Shown piece after piece: positions 8,697-17,018 of a stretch of DNA of 64,000 bases. Each line of letters opens with the position of its first letter. The first letter of the stretch is position 1. The stretch lies in contig NZ_CP022987.1 of assembly GCF_004022565.1 (NCBI RefSeq), positions 2,418,001 to 2,482,000 of the forward strand, read 5' to 3'. Both the position numbers and the translations under genes were made by a program. The notes beneath the pieces are model-generated. The model was not told where the DNA came from, searched no databases, and saw nothing but the letters and a program-made list of their open reading frames with translations. The DNA comes from Pollutimonas thiosulfatoxidans. Its GTDB lineage: Bacteria; Pseudomonadota; Gammaproteobacteria; Burkholderiales; Burkholderiaceae_B.

Positions 8697-9330
8697 GATC
8701 TGATCTCCAAATGAGGTTTCGGGTTTTCAGCTGACCGAATCCGAAGATTCTTGAGCCGGAACGTAAATCCGCCGTGTGGGGTTTACGCTGGCTCTCCGGT
8801 CTTGCCGCCGTCTTCCGTGAGTTCCGTCGCCGTGCCGATCTGGATCATGTAGCGCCGACCGGAAAGGGGCGGGAACGGAAGCCGCAGCCCGAAGCGAAGC
8901 GGAGGGACCGGGTGAGTACCCGGCGAAGCGAATCCCTTGGAGGGAGAAGCGCAGTGATACAGTCGGCGGTTTTGGCGACAGAACTCACGGAAGACGGAAA
9001 AACGGCCCGCCCGAGCGATGACCCCGCACGGCAGCCGCGCGGCGAGCGCCCACAGCCGCGCCCGGCGCGGCTCTTACTTGGGCCAGCGGCCCGGGGCAAG
9101 CGCAGCGCGCAGCGCCGGCAGGCGCGAAGACGTGAGGGATGGAAGCCCGCAGGGGCAAGACGCCGCAGGCGGCTTGATGCGAAGCACGACAGCCCGGCCC
9201 GCAGCCGTCAGGCGGAGGGACACGCCCAGAAACGTTTGCATTACCCCGCAAGGCTGGTCGAGAGCGACATCCTCACCATGCGGCGTGGCTGCCTACAATA
9301 CGGCCAACGAATGAAGAGATTAGGGGCGAC
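8697..9330 (-). ncRNA. Structured leader A, radC-RNA-like, upstream of the DUF3560 gene
   Basis: This gene-free stretch contains a long-range stem whose 24-base arms at 8808-8831 and 8974-8997 match at 23 of 24 positions. Inside the stem lies a second pairing (GCCGA...GCGC arms near 8835-8855 and 8949-8966) and the shared hairpin CCGGGTGAGTACCCGG (8909-8924). GC-rich stems continue to about 9240. The conserved core recurs in leaders B and C. I infer an RNA read on the minus strand into the DUF3560 gene, since every related element sits just before a minus-strand gene. It also lies before the plus-strand HNH gene. Confidence 0.6.
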
Positions 9331-10215
9331 ATGCTACAGAACGCGCAGTCCGTGTCAGTCAGAACGTCTGACGCACTAACGCAAGGAAATATCTATAGTC
9401 GGGCGCAGCTGCGTGAGATGTTTGATATCTCAGACGCCACGATCAATACAGGTGTATTCCGACCGAAGGGACATGATTCGGTTTGGCTGTTTGTGACGGA
9501 ACGCAAGACCGCAGACCGAACACAATATGAGGATGTTCTGGAGCATGACACGCTTTATTGGCAAGGTCAGACATCAGGTAGAACTGACGACCTGATCCGT
9601 GAACACCAACAACGAGGGCTGGAACTGCTCTTGTTTTACCGGCACGCGAAGTACGAGCATCCAGGTGCCGCTTTCCGTTATGAAGGCCCGTTTGCCTATT
9701 CGAGTGACGAAGGAAGAAACCCTGTGTCCTTTGTGTTGAAACGCGAGCACGCTGATCTTATGGCGGCGACAGAGGAGGAGGCCCAACACAGCGACGCCTT
9801 CGATCCTCAGAGCATCGAGGACGGGCGAAAACGCATCGCCACAGATATCGTACGTCGCCGAGGTCAGCCCGCTTTTCGGCATCAACTAATTGCGGCTTAC
9901 GGTGGTCGCTGTGCAATCACGGAATGCAATGTCGTTGACGTGCTGGAAGCTGCGCATATCTATCCGTATCGGGGTTCGGAAACTAACGTGGTCACGAATG
10001 GGCTGCTATTGCGCACTGACATACACACCCTCTTTGATCTGGGCTGGATCACGATTAACGCTGACGATTACACCGTTACCGTGCATCAAAACCTTCGACA
10101 GTCGGAATACGGTCAATGGCATGGCAAGCTGCTGAAGCTACCTACGAGCGCCAGCATGATGCCAAGTAGAGAAGCATTGGAATGGCATCAATCAGAAACA
10201 GGTAAGCAAGGCTAG
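9331..10215 (+). CDS. HNH endonuclease domain protein, restriction-like
   Basis: The 294-residue protein has an N-terminal domain (about 20-140) of the type found in DUF3427-like restriction proteins (YSRAQLREMFDIS...DSVWLFVTERK) and a C-terminal HNH nuclease domain (about 185-245) with CAITECNVVDVLEAAHI, PYRGSET and NGLLLRTDIHTLFDLG. The HNH histidines and the asparagine before NGLLLR are present. It probably cleaves DNA, perhaps modified or foreign DNA, but no methylase partner is adjacent. A strong terminator follows at 10240-10272. Codon use and GC are lower than in the neighbours, suggesting separate acquisition. Confidence 0.82.
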   Translation: MLQNAQSVSVRTSDALTQGNIYSRAQLREMFDISDATINTGVFRPKGHDSVWLFVTERKTADRTQYEDVLEHDTLYWQGQTSGRTDDLIREHQQRGLELLLFYRHAKYEHPGAAFRYEGPFAYSSDEGRNPVSFVLKREHADLMAATEEEAQHSDAFDPQSIEDGRKRIATDIVRRRGQPAFRHQLIAAYGGRCAITECNVVDVLEAAHIYPYRGSETNVVTNGLLLRTDIHTLFDLGWITINADDYTVTVHQNLRQSEYGQWHGKLLKLPTSASMMPSREALEWHQSETGKQG

Positions 10216-10239
10216 ATGGTTCAGCGATTCAAGTTTGCG

Positions 10240-10272
10240 GCCAGGCAGGGCGGAACGCCCTGCCTGGCTTTT
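10240..10272 (+). terminator. Rho-independent terminator between the HNH gene and radC
   Basis: A perfect 13-bp stem (GCCAGGCAGGGCG and its complement) closes on GAA and is followed by TTTT. It terminates the HNH gene on the plus strand, and the stem could also act on radC from the other side. Confidence 0.85.
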
Positions 10273-10279
10273 CATGCCG

Positions 10280-10807
10280 TCACATCTCACCACGCTCGGC
10301 CAAGGAAATCGTTTCCGTCGCCGTCACGATGATATGGTCCAGTAGACGTACATCAATCAACGCCAGGGCCTTCTTGAGATGCTGGGTCAGATTCAGGTCG
10401 GCGGTGCTCGGCTCATTCGATCCCGACGGATGGTTGTGCGACATGATGAGCGCAGCGGCATTCAGGCGCAATGCGGTTTTCACGATCTCGCGCGGATACA
10501 CGCTGGCCTGATTGATCGTTCCCATGCCCTGCTCTATGTACTGGATGGGCTTGAACCTGCTATCCAGATACAAGAAAGCTGCGCATTCATGCCCAAGGCC
10601 GGCCAGCTTGGATTGAAAGAACTTGCGCACCTTCACCGGGTTATCGACGGGCTGTGACTGCGGAAGCAGACTCTCTGCGGCCATGCGGCCAGCCGCAAGA
10701 ATCATGTCATCGCTGGCCAGCCTATAGCGACCGCTGGGGCCGCGCACATACAGGGCGGGCATCGCATTCATGTTGTCGTAGCTCAGCGCGGCGCTTTGGT
10801 TTTCCAT
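10280..10807 (-). CDS. radC: RadC-like JAB/JAMM domain protein
   Basis: The 175-residue protein is the short RadC/YkfG form typical of mobile elements, with only the MPN/JAMM domain. The metal motif is complete: H124 and H126 in SHNHPSG, S129-type serine and D137 in EPSTADLNL. Its biochemical role is unknown; the historical DNA-repair label is doubtful, and an accessory role in element maintenance is suggested by its frequency on islands. The gene starts at 10807 directly after structured leader B and is convergent with the HNH gene. Confidence 0.9.
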   Translation of the reverse strand: MENQSAALSYDNMNAMPALYVRGPSGRYRLASDDMILAAGRMAAESLLPQSQPVDNPVKVRKFFQSKLAGLGHECAAFLYLDSRFKPIQYIEQGMGTINQASVYPREIVKTALRLNAAALIMSHNHPSGSNEPSTADLNLTQHLKKALALIDVRLLDHIIVTATETISLAERGEM

Positions 10808-11181
10808 GGTTCATTCTCCTTTCGGGGTTAACTGGCACCGGGGCCGAAGATTCCGAGCCTTCTGTAGGTTTTGCGGTGTCCGCAGTACTACGTCTGGCCC
10901 GGAGTGCCACCGTTGCCGTGAGTTCGTCGCCTTGCCGCGCTGGATCAAGGAAGGACGAACGAAAAGGGGCGGGAGCGGAAGCCGCAGCCCGTAGGAGAAT
11001 GAAGTGAACCGGAGGGACCGGGTGAGTACCCGGCGAAGCGCACCCCTTGCAGGGCGGAGTGAAGTGATACAGTCGGCGTTTTAGGCGGCGCACTCAGGGT
11101 AATGGTGGCCTGTGCCGATGGAGAAATGACTGCTGACACAGGCCGCGCGGCGAGCGCCCTTGCCGCTGGGGCGGCCGGGAG
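10808..11181 (-). ncRNA. Structured leader B, radC-RNA-like, upstream of radC
   Basis: The stretch holds no gene. A 26-base arm at 10906-10931 pairs with 11084-11109 with 21 matching positions, and two of the five differences are still wobble pairs on one strand. Between them lie the conserved hairpin CCGGGTGAGTACCCGG (11019-11034) and the motif TGATACAGTCGGCG (11065-11078), both shared with leaders A and C. A further hairpin with CCTGTG/CACAGG arms (about 11109-11142) follows. The IS256-family element cuts it at 11181. A known comparative-genomics RNA family named radC RNA occurs upstream of radC and antirestriction genes; membership here is inference. Confidence 0.65.
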
Positions 11182-12540
11182 TATCCGTCTTTTTGTGGGC
11201 GAGGCGGTTTAACAACTTTATCCCCGAGCCTGCGTAAACCGTTCGCCGAACATGATGGCAAACTGATTCATGGCTGATTTCCAATCGAAGGCCGCGCGCA
11301 CGGATTTGTTCAACACATTCCGTAACGCTAGCCACATTAGCTTGATGGCCGCTTCGTCGTTGGGGAAGTGACCTCGCGTTTTGATGATTTTACGCAATTG
11401 CATGTTCAGGCTTTCGATGGCGTTAGTGGTGTAGATAACACGCCGGATCTCGGGCGGGAATACGAAGAACGGAATCACGTATTCCCAGGCCCGTTGCCAA
11501 GCCTGCACGATGGTCGGATACTTTGCGCCCCATTGGCCCTCGGCAAAGGACTGCAAAGCCATTTCGGCCTCTTGCTCGCTAGCGGCGGCATAGATGGGCC
11601 GTAGCGCTTGGGCAACCGCTTTGCGGTCGCGCCAGCCAGCGTAATCCAGACTGTTTCGGATCAGGTGCACAATGCAGGTTTGCACGGCGGTTTTCGGATA
11701 GGCGGTATTGATCGCCTCTGCCAACCCCTTCAGGCCGTCCACGACGGCGATCAGGATGTCCTGAACCCCACGGGTCTTCAGCTCGTTGAAGACCTTGAGC
11801 CAGAACTTGGCACCTTCGGTCTGCTCAATCCACAGGCCCAATACATCACGCTGACCGTCGGCCTGGATGCCAAGCGCCAGATAAACGGCTTTGTTGCTGA
11901 CCACGCCATCGCTGCGGATCTTGACGCGCAGCGCATCGAAGAAAACGACTGGATACATCGCTTCCAGCGGACGGCTCTGCCAGGCAATAGCCTCGGCCAT
12001 GACTTCGTCGGTCACCGAGCTGATGAAGTCCGGCGACACTTCGGTGCCGTAGCTCTCGGCCAGGAATCCCTGAATCTCGCGCACGCTCATGCCCCGGGCA
12101 TACATGGCGATGATGCGTTCATCAAAGCCGGTAAATCGGCGCTCGTGCTTCGGGATCAGAACGGGTTCAAAGCTGCCATCGCGGTCTCGGGGAATATCCA
12201 CCCGCACGGGGCCGCGATCCGTAATGATCGTTTTGCCGCTGGCACCGTTGCGCTCGTTGGCCTGTTCTGGTGGCTTGGCTTCACCGGGCCGGTAGCCAAG
12301 GTGCATGTTCATCTCTGCACCCATGGCCCGTTCGATGATCGCCTTGTTGAACGCCAGCATCAAATCCTGGACTTCAGTGGGCGTCATCGGACCTTTGACC
12401 AGTTCATCGAGCAGTTCCCTGGGTAGATCAGGCAACGGCCCACGGGCGGCTGCCTGCGCGGCAACGGTACGCTTCTTCTTCATTGGCATATCCATGGTTT
12501 TTAACCCCTATGATATGCCTCACCCACAAAATTACGGACA
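11182..12540 (-). mobile_element. IS256-family insertion sequence
   Basis: Imperfect terminal inverted repeats of 24 bp are visible at 11182-11205 (TATCCGTCTTTTTGTGGG...) and 12517-12540 (complement of TGTCCGTAATTTTGTGGG...). The element is about 1359 bp and holds one intact transposase. I do not see an 8- or 9-bp target duplication: the flanks GCCGGGAG and GGCTCGGG differ. It interrupts leader B and borders the arsenic module, so the missing duplication suggests a rearrangement at one side. Confidence 0.88.
11218..12495 (-). CDS. IS256-family transposase
   Basis: This 425-residue mutator-type DDE transposase carries the family landmarks: the N-terminal domain with NERNGASGKT and IPRDRDGSFEP, catalytic D in VVFFDALRVKIR, D in IAVVDGLKGL and E in TTNAIESLN, plus CIVHLIRNSLDY. 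The length is slightly more than the 390-410 residues usual for the family; the start at 12495 may be a few codons long, since MPMKKKR begins at residue 3-4. The frame is intact, so the element may be mobile. Confidence 0.95.
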   Translation of the reverse strand: MDMPMKKKRTVAAQAAARGPLPDLPRELLDELVKGPMTPTEVQDLMLAFNKAIIERAMGAEMNMHLGYRPGEAKPPEQANERNGASGKTIITDRGPVRVDIPRDRDGSFEPVLIPKHERRFTGFDERIIAMYARGMSVREIQGFLAESYGTEVSPDFISSVTDEVMAEAIAWQSRPLEAMYPVVFFDALRVKIRSDGVVSNKAVYLALGIQADGQRDVLGLWIEQTEGAKFWLKVFNELKTRGVQDILIAVVDGLKGLAEAINTAYPKTAVQTCIVHLIRNSLDYAGWRDRKAVAQALRPIYAAASEQEAEMALQSFAEGQWGAKYPTIVQAWQRAWEYVIPFFVFPPEIRRVIYTTNAIESLNMQLRKIIKTRGHFPNDEAAIKLMWLALRNVLNKSVRAAFDWKSAMNQFAIMFGERFTQARG

Positions 12541-12672
12541 GGCTCGGGCGGCCTGACTTCTGTGGGAATACGATGTCTTTAAGAAACCGCTGAAGTGGTC
12601 AGGCGCGAACCCAACCCTTGATCGTACGGGCGACCACATCAGCAACTAGCACATGCATGGGGATCCCCTGGT
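12541..12672. other. Short gap between the IS and arsH, no clear gene
   Basis: These 132 bases hold no recognisable gene. The minus strand can encode a short peptide ending TIKGWVRA, too short to interpret. Confidence 0.4.
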
Positions 12673-13431
12673 TTACGTCCGCTCAGTCTCTCGCTCATGA
12701 GCCATGGCTGCCTCTGCAAGGCGCGACACTTCGGCTTCTGCAGCCTTGCGCTCGCTATAGCGGTCGACCATGTAATCTGCGCGGCCTCGCACTAACAGCG
12801 TAAATTTCATTAACTCCTCCATCACGTCCACGACTCTATCGTAGTAGGACGATGGTTTCATGCGGCCTGCCTCGTCGAACTCCTGAAACGCCTTGGCGAC
12901 TGACGACTGATTCGGAATAGTCACCATGCGCATCCAGCGCCCCAGTACCCGCATAGCATTAACTGCGTTGAAGGACTGCGAACCGCCGCTGACTTGCATA
13001 ACCGCGAGCGTGCGCCCCTGTGTTGGCCGGACCGCGCCCACTTCGAGCGGCAACCAGTCGATTTGGCTCTTGAAAATGCCGGTGATCGTACCGTGACGCT
13101 CAGGACTGCACCACACCTGCCCTTCCGACCATAGTGACAACTCCCGCAACTCGGCCACTTTGGGATGATCGGCCGGCACGCTGTCGGGCTGCGGCAAACC
13201 TTCAGGATCGTAGATGCGAGTTTCCGCACCCATGCGCTGCAGAATGCGGGCTGCCTCTTCAACAAGAAGCCGACTATACGATCGTTCGCGCAGCGAGCCA
13301 TAGAGCAACAGAATGCGCGGCGGGTGTTGAGCGTCAACCGGGATGCCGAGTTTCTCGTGCGAAGGGATATCCAACAAGGATGCGTCCAATGCGGGCAACG
13401 AGCCGTCGTGTAGCGATGTAAATTGCTTCAT
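12673..13431 (-). CDS. arsH: NADPH-dependent FMN reductase ArsH
   Basis: ArsH is a flavoprotein of the flavodoxin-like fold that oxidises trivalent organoarsenicals and reduces quinones. The 252-residue protein shows the FMN phosphate loop LLYGSLRERSYSR (residues about 42-54), the SPERHGTITGIFKSQIDWLP segment typical of ArsH, and the C-terminal LVRGRADYMVDRYSER. The gene is last of a minus-strand operon arsR-arsO-arsC-arsH and lies 23 bp after arsC. ArsH is normally expressed under ArsR control, consistent with the operator before arsR at 15272-15301. Confidence 0.95.
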   Translation of the reverse strand: MKQFTSLHDGSLPALDASLLDIPSHEKLGIPVDAQHPPRILLLYGSLRERSYSRLLVEEAARILQRMGAETRIYDPEGLPQPDSVPADHPKVAELRELSLWSEGQVWCSPERHGTITGIFKSQIDWLPLEVGAVRPTQGRTLAVMQVSGGSQSFNAVNAMRVLGRWMRMVTIPNQSSVAKAFQEFDEAGRMKPSSYYDRVVDVMEELMKFTLLVRGRADYMVDRYSERKAAEAEVSRLAEAAMAHERETERT

Positions 13432-13454
13432 TTCAAATTTCCAGGTGCGCCGGT

Positions 13455-13880
13455 TCAGCGCACACGATTTCCGTGTTCGTCTATGACCACTTCGCCGTCC
13501 TCTTTGGCGAACGGGCCACGTTGGGGCCGCTCCAGGATGTCGAGTACCAGCTCAGACGGTCGGCACAGGCGCACGCCAGTGGGCGTCACGACGAAGGGTC
13601 GGTTGATAAGAATGGGATGCGCCAGCATGGCATCTAATAACGCATCGTCTGAAAGCGACGTGTCGCCCAAGCCGAGCTCTTGAAAGGGCGTTCCTTTCTC
13701 CCGCAGCGCCTCGCGCACTGACAGTCCGGCACGTTCGATCATCGACTTCAATACTTGCCGCGCCGGTGGAGTGGTCAGGTACTCGATCACTTGCGGCTCG
13801 ATCCCGGCATTACGAATGAGGGCAAGCGTGTTGCGCGATGTTCCGCATTTGGGGTTGTGATAGATAACGACATCGCTCAT
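13455..13880 (-). CDS. arsC: Arsenate reductase, glutaredoxin-dependent ArsC
   Basis: This 141-residue enzyme reduces arsenate to arsenite with glutathione and glutaredoxin. The start at 13880 (MSDVVIYHNPKCGTSRNT) is fixed by the family N-terminus, with the catalytic cysteine at position 12 as in plasmid R773 ArsC; a longer open frame upstream is arsO sequence. LINRPFVVTP and the arginines around residues 60, 94 and 107 complete the active site. The start codon overlaps the arsO stop by 4 bases (ATGA), indicating translational coupling. It is one of three arsenate reductases in this module. Confidence 0.97.
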   Translation of the reverse strand: MSDVVIYHNPKCGTSRNTLALIRNAGIEPQVIEYLTTPPARQVLKSMIERAGLSVREALREKGTPFQELGLGDTSLSDDALLDAMLAHPILINRPFVVTPTGVRLCRPSELVLDILERPQRGPFAKEDGEVVIDEHGNRVR

Positions 13881-14962
13881 TGCGATACTCCCTCTGGTTG
13901 AGTTTGGTGGACAGGCGACAGCGTCGCCCCGATTTCTTGCGCAGTACTGCGTGCCGTGCGCATGACGCCAACGAGAGTGGCGGACGCGAAGCCCGTCCAG
14001 TCGCCATAGCCCACGAGCCATAACCCTGGTTCAGCCACGGCACGCGTGCCCTCGACGGCGACTCGGCCATCTGCATCCAGGACGCCTAGTGGGCTTAGAT
14101 GGTCAAGCGCCGGCAGAAAGCCCGTGCACCAGATGACGGCATCAACCTCTGAGTGGCTGCCATCGGGCCATACGACGCCGGTTGACGTAAAAGCAGAGAA
14201 AGGCCGAACAGATTTGAGGTCGCCGCGTCGTTGCGCAGCGGCAACGGAGGGCACCATCACGATATCGCCAAAACCGCCGACTTCTTCCGGCGGCGGCAAG
14301 CCCTGCTGCATAGCCTGCCAACGCTCGGTGGCCCGCTCAAACAACACTCGCCCGTCAACTTGATCGGGCAGAAAGACAGGTTCTAAAGGCGTGACCCACG
14401 TGGTCTGCGCGATGCCAGCCATCTCAGCCCTTATCTGTGCGCCGGAGTTGCCGCCGCCAACCACTAGCACGCGCTTCCCGGCAAAGGCTTGTGGATTCCG
14501 ATAGTGTCCGGAGTGGGTCTGCACACCGGAAAAGCTATCCTGCCCGGGGTAACTGGGTACGTAGGGATGACGCCATGTGCCGGTGGCGCTCACCACTGCA
14601 CGCGAGCGCCAGACACGACCATCTTCGGCTTCAATTTGAAAGCGGTCGCCATCACGCCGCACCGCCTGCACGAGAACCGGACGTACGACGGGAAGCTCAT
14701 AGCGCGCCTCGTAGCGCGCAAAGTAGTCGATGACATGGTCGCGCGAAGGATAACCGTGTGCGGGGGGCATGGGCCAACCTGGAAGCGAACTCCATTGCGA
14801 CGGAGAAAACAATGTCAGGGAATCCCATCCATGCCGCCACGCCGCGCCAGGCCCTTCCTCTGCGTCGAGTAACACGAAAGAGAGCTCAGCGCGGCGCAAA
14901 AAGTACGCCGTTGCCAGCGCTGATTGGCCCGCTCCTACGATTACAACATCGACATCATTCAT
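13877..14962 (-). CDS. arsO: Flavin-dependent monooxygenase ArsO
   Basis: The 361-residue protein is a class B flavoprotein monooxygenase-like enzyme regularly found in ars operons; its exact reaction is not settled. An N-terminal FAD-binding GAGQSALATAYFL (about residues 9-21), a second NADPH-binding GGGNSGAQIRAEM (about 165-177) and VIWCTGFLPALD near the C-terminus are visible. The start at 14962 (MNDVDVVIVGAG) overlaps the arsR stop by 4 bases. A further upstream start is possible but would lie inside arsR. The gene is in the middle of the arsR-arsO-arsC-arsH operon. Confidence 0.92.
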   Translation of the reverse strand: MNDVDVVIVGAGQSALATAYFLRRAELSFVLLDAEEGPGAAWRHGWDSLTLFSPSQWSSLPGWPMPPAHGYPSRDHVIDYFARYEARYELPVVRPVLVQAVRRDGDRFQIEAEDGRVWRSRAVVSATGTWRHPYVPSYPGQDSFSGVQTHSGHYRNPQAFAGKRVLVVGGGNSGAQIRAEMAGIAQTTWVTPLEPVFLPDQVDGRVLFERATERWQAMQQGLPPPEEVGGFGDIVMVPSVAAAQRRGDLKSVRPFSAFTSTGVVWPDGSHSEVDAVIWCTGFLPALDHLSPLGVLDADGRVAVEGTRAVAEPGLWLVGYGDWTGFASATLVGVMRTARSTAQEIGATLSPVHQTQPEGVSQ

Positions 14963-15276
14963 GCTTCGCCTTGTTCCGATGGTACGCACAAGACGCCTTC
15001 GCAACAGTTCTCTGCAAGGTATCCCAGAATGTCGTTCATCACTGCAAAGTTGGCGCTATAGATAACGAAACGGCTCTCTTGGCGCGAGGTTAATAATCCT
15101 GTATGGGAGAGCTCCTTCAAATGGAAGGACAGTGAGGAAGGTGGGATAGAGGTAAGTTCAGCAATGCGGCCAGCGGGAAGTCCAGCTGGACCGGCTTGCA
15201 CCAAGAGACGGTAGACAGCCAGGCGCGACTCTTGTGCAAGCGCCGATAGTACTTGAACAACGTCTTTCGATTCCAT
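14959..15276 (-). CDS. arsR: Arsenite-responsive repressor ArsR (first copy)
   Basis: This 105-residue winged-helix repressor dissociates from its operator on binding As(III). The DNA-recognition helix SIPPSSLSFHLKELSHTG (residues 43-60) is typical. The metal site is of the C-terminal kind: C91, C92 and C97 in NCCEGVLC, resembling the Acidithiobacillus type and not the ELCVCDL site of R773 ArsR. It leads the minus-strand ars operon and is divergent from the MFS gene. A perfect inverted repeat overlaps its start codon, which suggests autoregulation. It is about 60% identical by eye to the second copy at 16623. Confidence 0.95.
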   Translation of the reverse strand: MESKDVVQVLSALAQESRLAVYRLLVQAGPAGLPAGRIAELTSIPPSSLSFHLKELSHTGLLTSRQESRFVIYSANFAVMNDILGYLAENCCEGVLCVPSEQGEA

Positions 15277-15301
15277 ATTTCTATTATCGTGGAAATATGG
15301 A
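15272..15301. promoter_or_regulatory. Probable ArsR operator in the divergent arsR-MFS region
   Basis: TCCATATTTC (15272-15281) and GAAATATGGA (15292-15301) form a perfect 10-bp inverted repeat around a 10-bp spacer TATTATCGTG. It overlaps the arsR start codon. The string TATTATCG with flanking AAATATGGA recurs before the second arsR (16610-16626), so both promoters probably share the same repressors. Confidence 0.7.
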
Positions 15302-15379
15302 GCCTGTTCAAGTATTATCTGTCAAACATCCATCTTCAAGCGTCGCCGCTGTGGCCGCTTTCACCATCTCAGCAGCTTT

Positions 15380-16570
15380 GTGCGCATTCCGCTACCGTCC
15401 CTCTCCGATGCTCCTGTGCGCCTGATCGCCGTCATGGGAATCACCCAGATATTGGCATGGGGTAGTACGTTCTACTTACCTGCCGTACTTGCCGCCCCAA
15501 TTTCTCGTGACACCGGTTGGTCGCTTGGCAGTGTCGTCGCCGGACTTTCCTGGGGGCTGCTCGTGGCGGGATTCGCCGCGCCCCGCGCTGGCCGAATGAT
15601 CGATCATCTCGGTGGTCGTCCGGTGCTCGCCAGCAGTTCCCTGCTGCTGGCAGCCGGATTGGCCTTGATGGGGACAGCACCGAACCTACCCGTCTATTTC
15701 CTTGCATGGACCGTGCTTGGAACGGCCATGGCCGGCGGCTTGTATGACGCCGCCTTCTCCACGCTGGGACGTCTATTGGGCGACAACGCTCGCACCGCGA
15801 TGACGGGCATCACGCTATTTGGCGGCTTTGCGAGCACGGTAGCTTGGCCGGCCATCACCACCTTGGAGGCGACACTGGGTTGGCGGGGTACCTGCCTGGT
15901 GCTCGCCGGTATACATCTGTCGGTGGGCTTGCCGATGTATTTGCTATTGATCCCTCGCGAGCAGAAAGGCAACAGCGGAGTTGAACCGGCGAACAATGCC
16001 GAGCTGCGCGCTGGGGCTCTTAAAGAGACCCAATTCCTTTTTCTCTTGGTCGCAGCCCTCTTCACGCTGCACTCCTCCGTAATGTCGAGCGTGTCCGTAC
16101 ATCTGCTGGACACGCTCGTTCAGCTCGGCTTGGCAACATCCGTCGCACTGGCAGTAGGGATGATGATAGGGCCGTCACAGGTGGCCGCTAGACTGCTCGA
16201 ATTCTCCCTTTGGCGGACGCTTCATCCAACGTGGTCTGCCCGTGGAGCAGTGCTTCTTTGTTTTCTTGGGCTCGCTTTGCTAATGCCTGCCGATCCCGGT
16301 CTGGCCTTTATCGCAATGGCTCTGTATGGCGCAGGCAATGGACTGCTGACTATTGTGCGCGGCACCCTCCCGTTAGCCCTATTCGGCAGCCATGGGTATG
16401 GCGCACGTATGGGGCTATTGGCGCGGCCCATGCTTATTGCCCAGGCTATTGCCCCCTTGGGGTTAGCAATAGTACTGAGCGAACTCGGGCCGACAATGTT
16501 GCTAGGTACGCTCACCGCTCTGACCCTGCTGGGAGTAGCGGTTACCTGGCGCCTGCCGGTATCGACCTGA
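15380..16570 (+). CDS. MFS transporter of the arsenic module
   Basis: The 396-residue protein has about 12 membrane segments and the MFS loop motif GRMIDHLGGRPVL (about residues 71-83). Its position between two arsR genes and behind the shared operator suggests export of arsenite or an organoarsenical, as reported for ArsK-type MFS pumps in other bacteria. Sequence alone cannot settle the substrate, so I give no symbol. The start at ATG 15380 is followed by a second candidate at 15434 (MGITQILAW), which would give a more typical N-terminus. Confidence 0.8.
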   Translation: MRIPLPSLSDAPVRLIAVMGITQILAWGSTFYLPAVLAAPISRDTGWSLGSVVAGLSWGLLVAGFAAPRAGRMIDHLGGRPVLASSSLLLAAGLALMGTAPNLPVYFLAWTVLGTAMAGGLYDAAFSTLGRLLGDNARTAMTGITLFGGFASTVAWPAITTLEATLGWRGTCLVLAGIHLSVGLPMYLLLIPREQKGNSGVEPANNAELRAGALKETQFLFLLVAALFTLHSSVMSSVSVHLLDTLVQLGLATSVALAVGMMIGPSQVAARLLEFSLWRTLHPTWSARGAVLLCFLGLALLMPADPGLAFIAMALYGAGNGLLTIVRGTLPLALFGSHGYGARMGLLARPMLIAQAIAPLGLAIVLSELGPTMLLGTLTALTLLGVAVTWRLPVST

Positions 16571-16602
16571 ATGAAACGCCAATTACAGCACTTAAATTTG
16601 TC

Positions 16603-16628
16603 ATTTCTGCTATTATCGAAATATGGAA
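16603..16628. promoter_or_regulatory. Second ArsR-type operator before arsR2
   Basis: The segment TTTCTGCTATTATCGAAATA followed by TGG shares the core of the 15272-15301 operator, but with a shorter spacing between the half-sites. It overlaps the start of the second arsR (16623), again pointing to autoregulation. Confidence 0.55.
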
Positions 16629-16964
16629 ACGAAAGACATTGTGCGACTGCTCGCAGCTATCGCTCACGAAAAAAGGCTTGAGGCGTATCGTCATCTCGTG
16701 CAGGCGGGTCCTGCAGGGTTACACGCGGGGCGATTAGCAGAACTGCTCGATATACCTCCCTCGTCGCTCACCTTTCATCTCAAAGAGCTCGTCCACGCAG
16801 GCTTGCTGTCATCCCACCAGGAAGGCCGCTTCGTGTCCTATTCGGTGCAGTATGCAGCCATGAATTCCATTCTGGCCTATCTCACGGAAAACTGCTGCGG
16901 CGGTAACCCATGCTCGCCGGTCAACTTGGAAGTCTGTTCTCCAGCCCAGCAGAATCTCGGGTAA
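16623..16964 (+). CDS. arsR: Arsenite-responsive repressor ArsR (second copy)
   Basis: The 113-residue ArsR has the same layout as the first copy: recognition helix DIPPSSLTFHLKELVHAG (43-60) and C-terminal cysteines C91, C92 and C97 in NCCGGNPC, with one further cysteine in the tail (LEVCSP). It opens the plus-strand operon arsR-arsC-arsC-arsB. The two repressors share DNA-reading residues, so cross-regulation of both operons is likely (inference). Confidence 0.95.
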   Translation: METKDIVRLLAAIAHEKRLEAYRHLVQAGPAGLHAGRLAELLDIPPSSLTFHLKELVHAGLLSSHQEGRFVSYSVQYAAMNSILAYLTENCCGGNPCSPVNLEVCSPAQQNLG

Positions 16965-17018
16965 CCCTATCACTCCATCGCCACTGGGCGGTCCTGGTTC
17001 AAAGGAAGTGTGTTCGCC

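Noticed and set aside
9331..10215. IscB/HEARO type system with leader A as omega RNA
   Set aside because: The HNH protein lacks RuvC motifs and the P-loop-motif domain of IscB, and leader A relatives precede genes without nuclease domains.
11173..12549. Target-site duplication of the IS256-family element
   Set aside because: The 8-9 bases on each side differ, so no duplication can be claimed.
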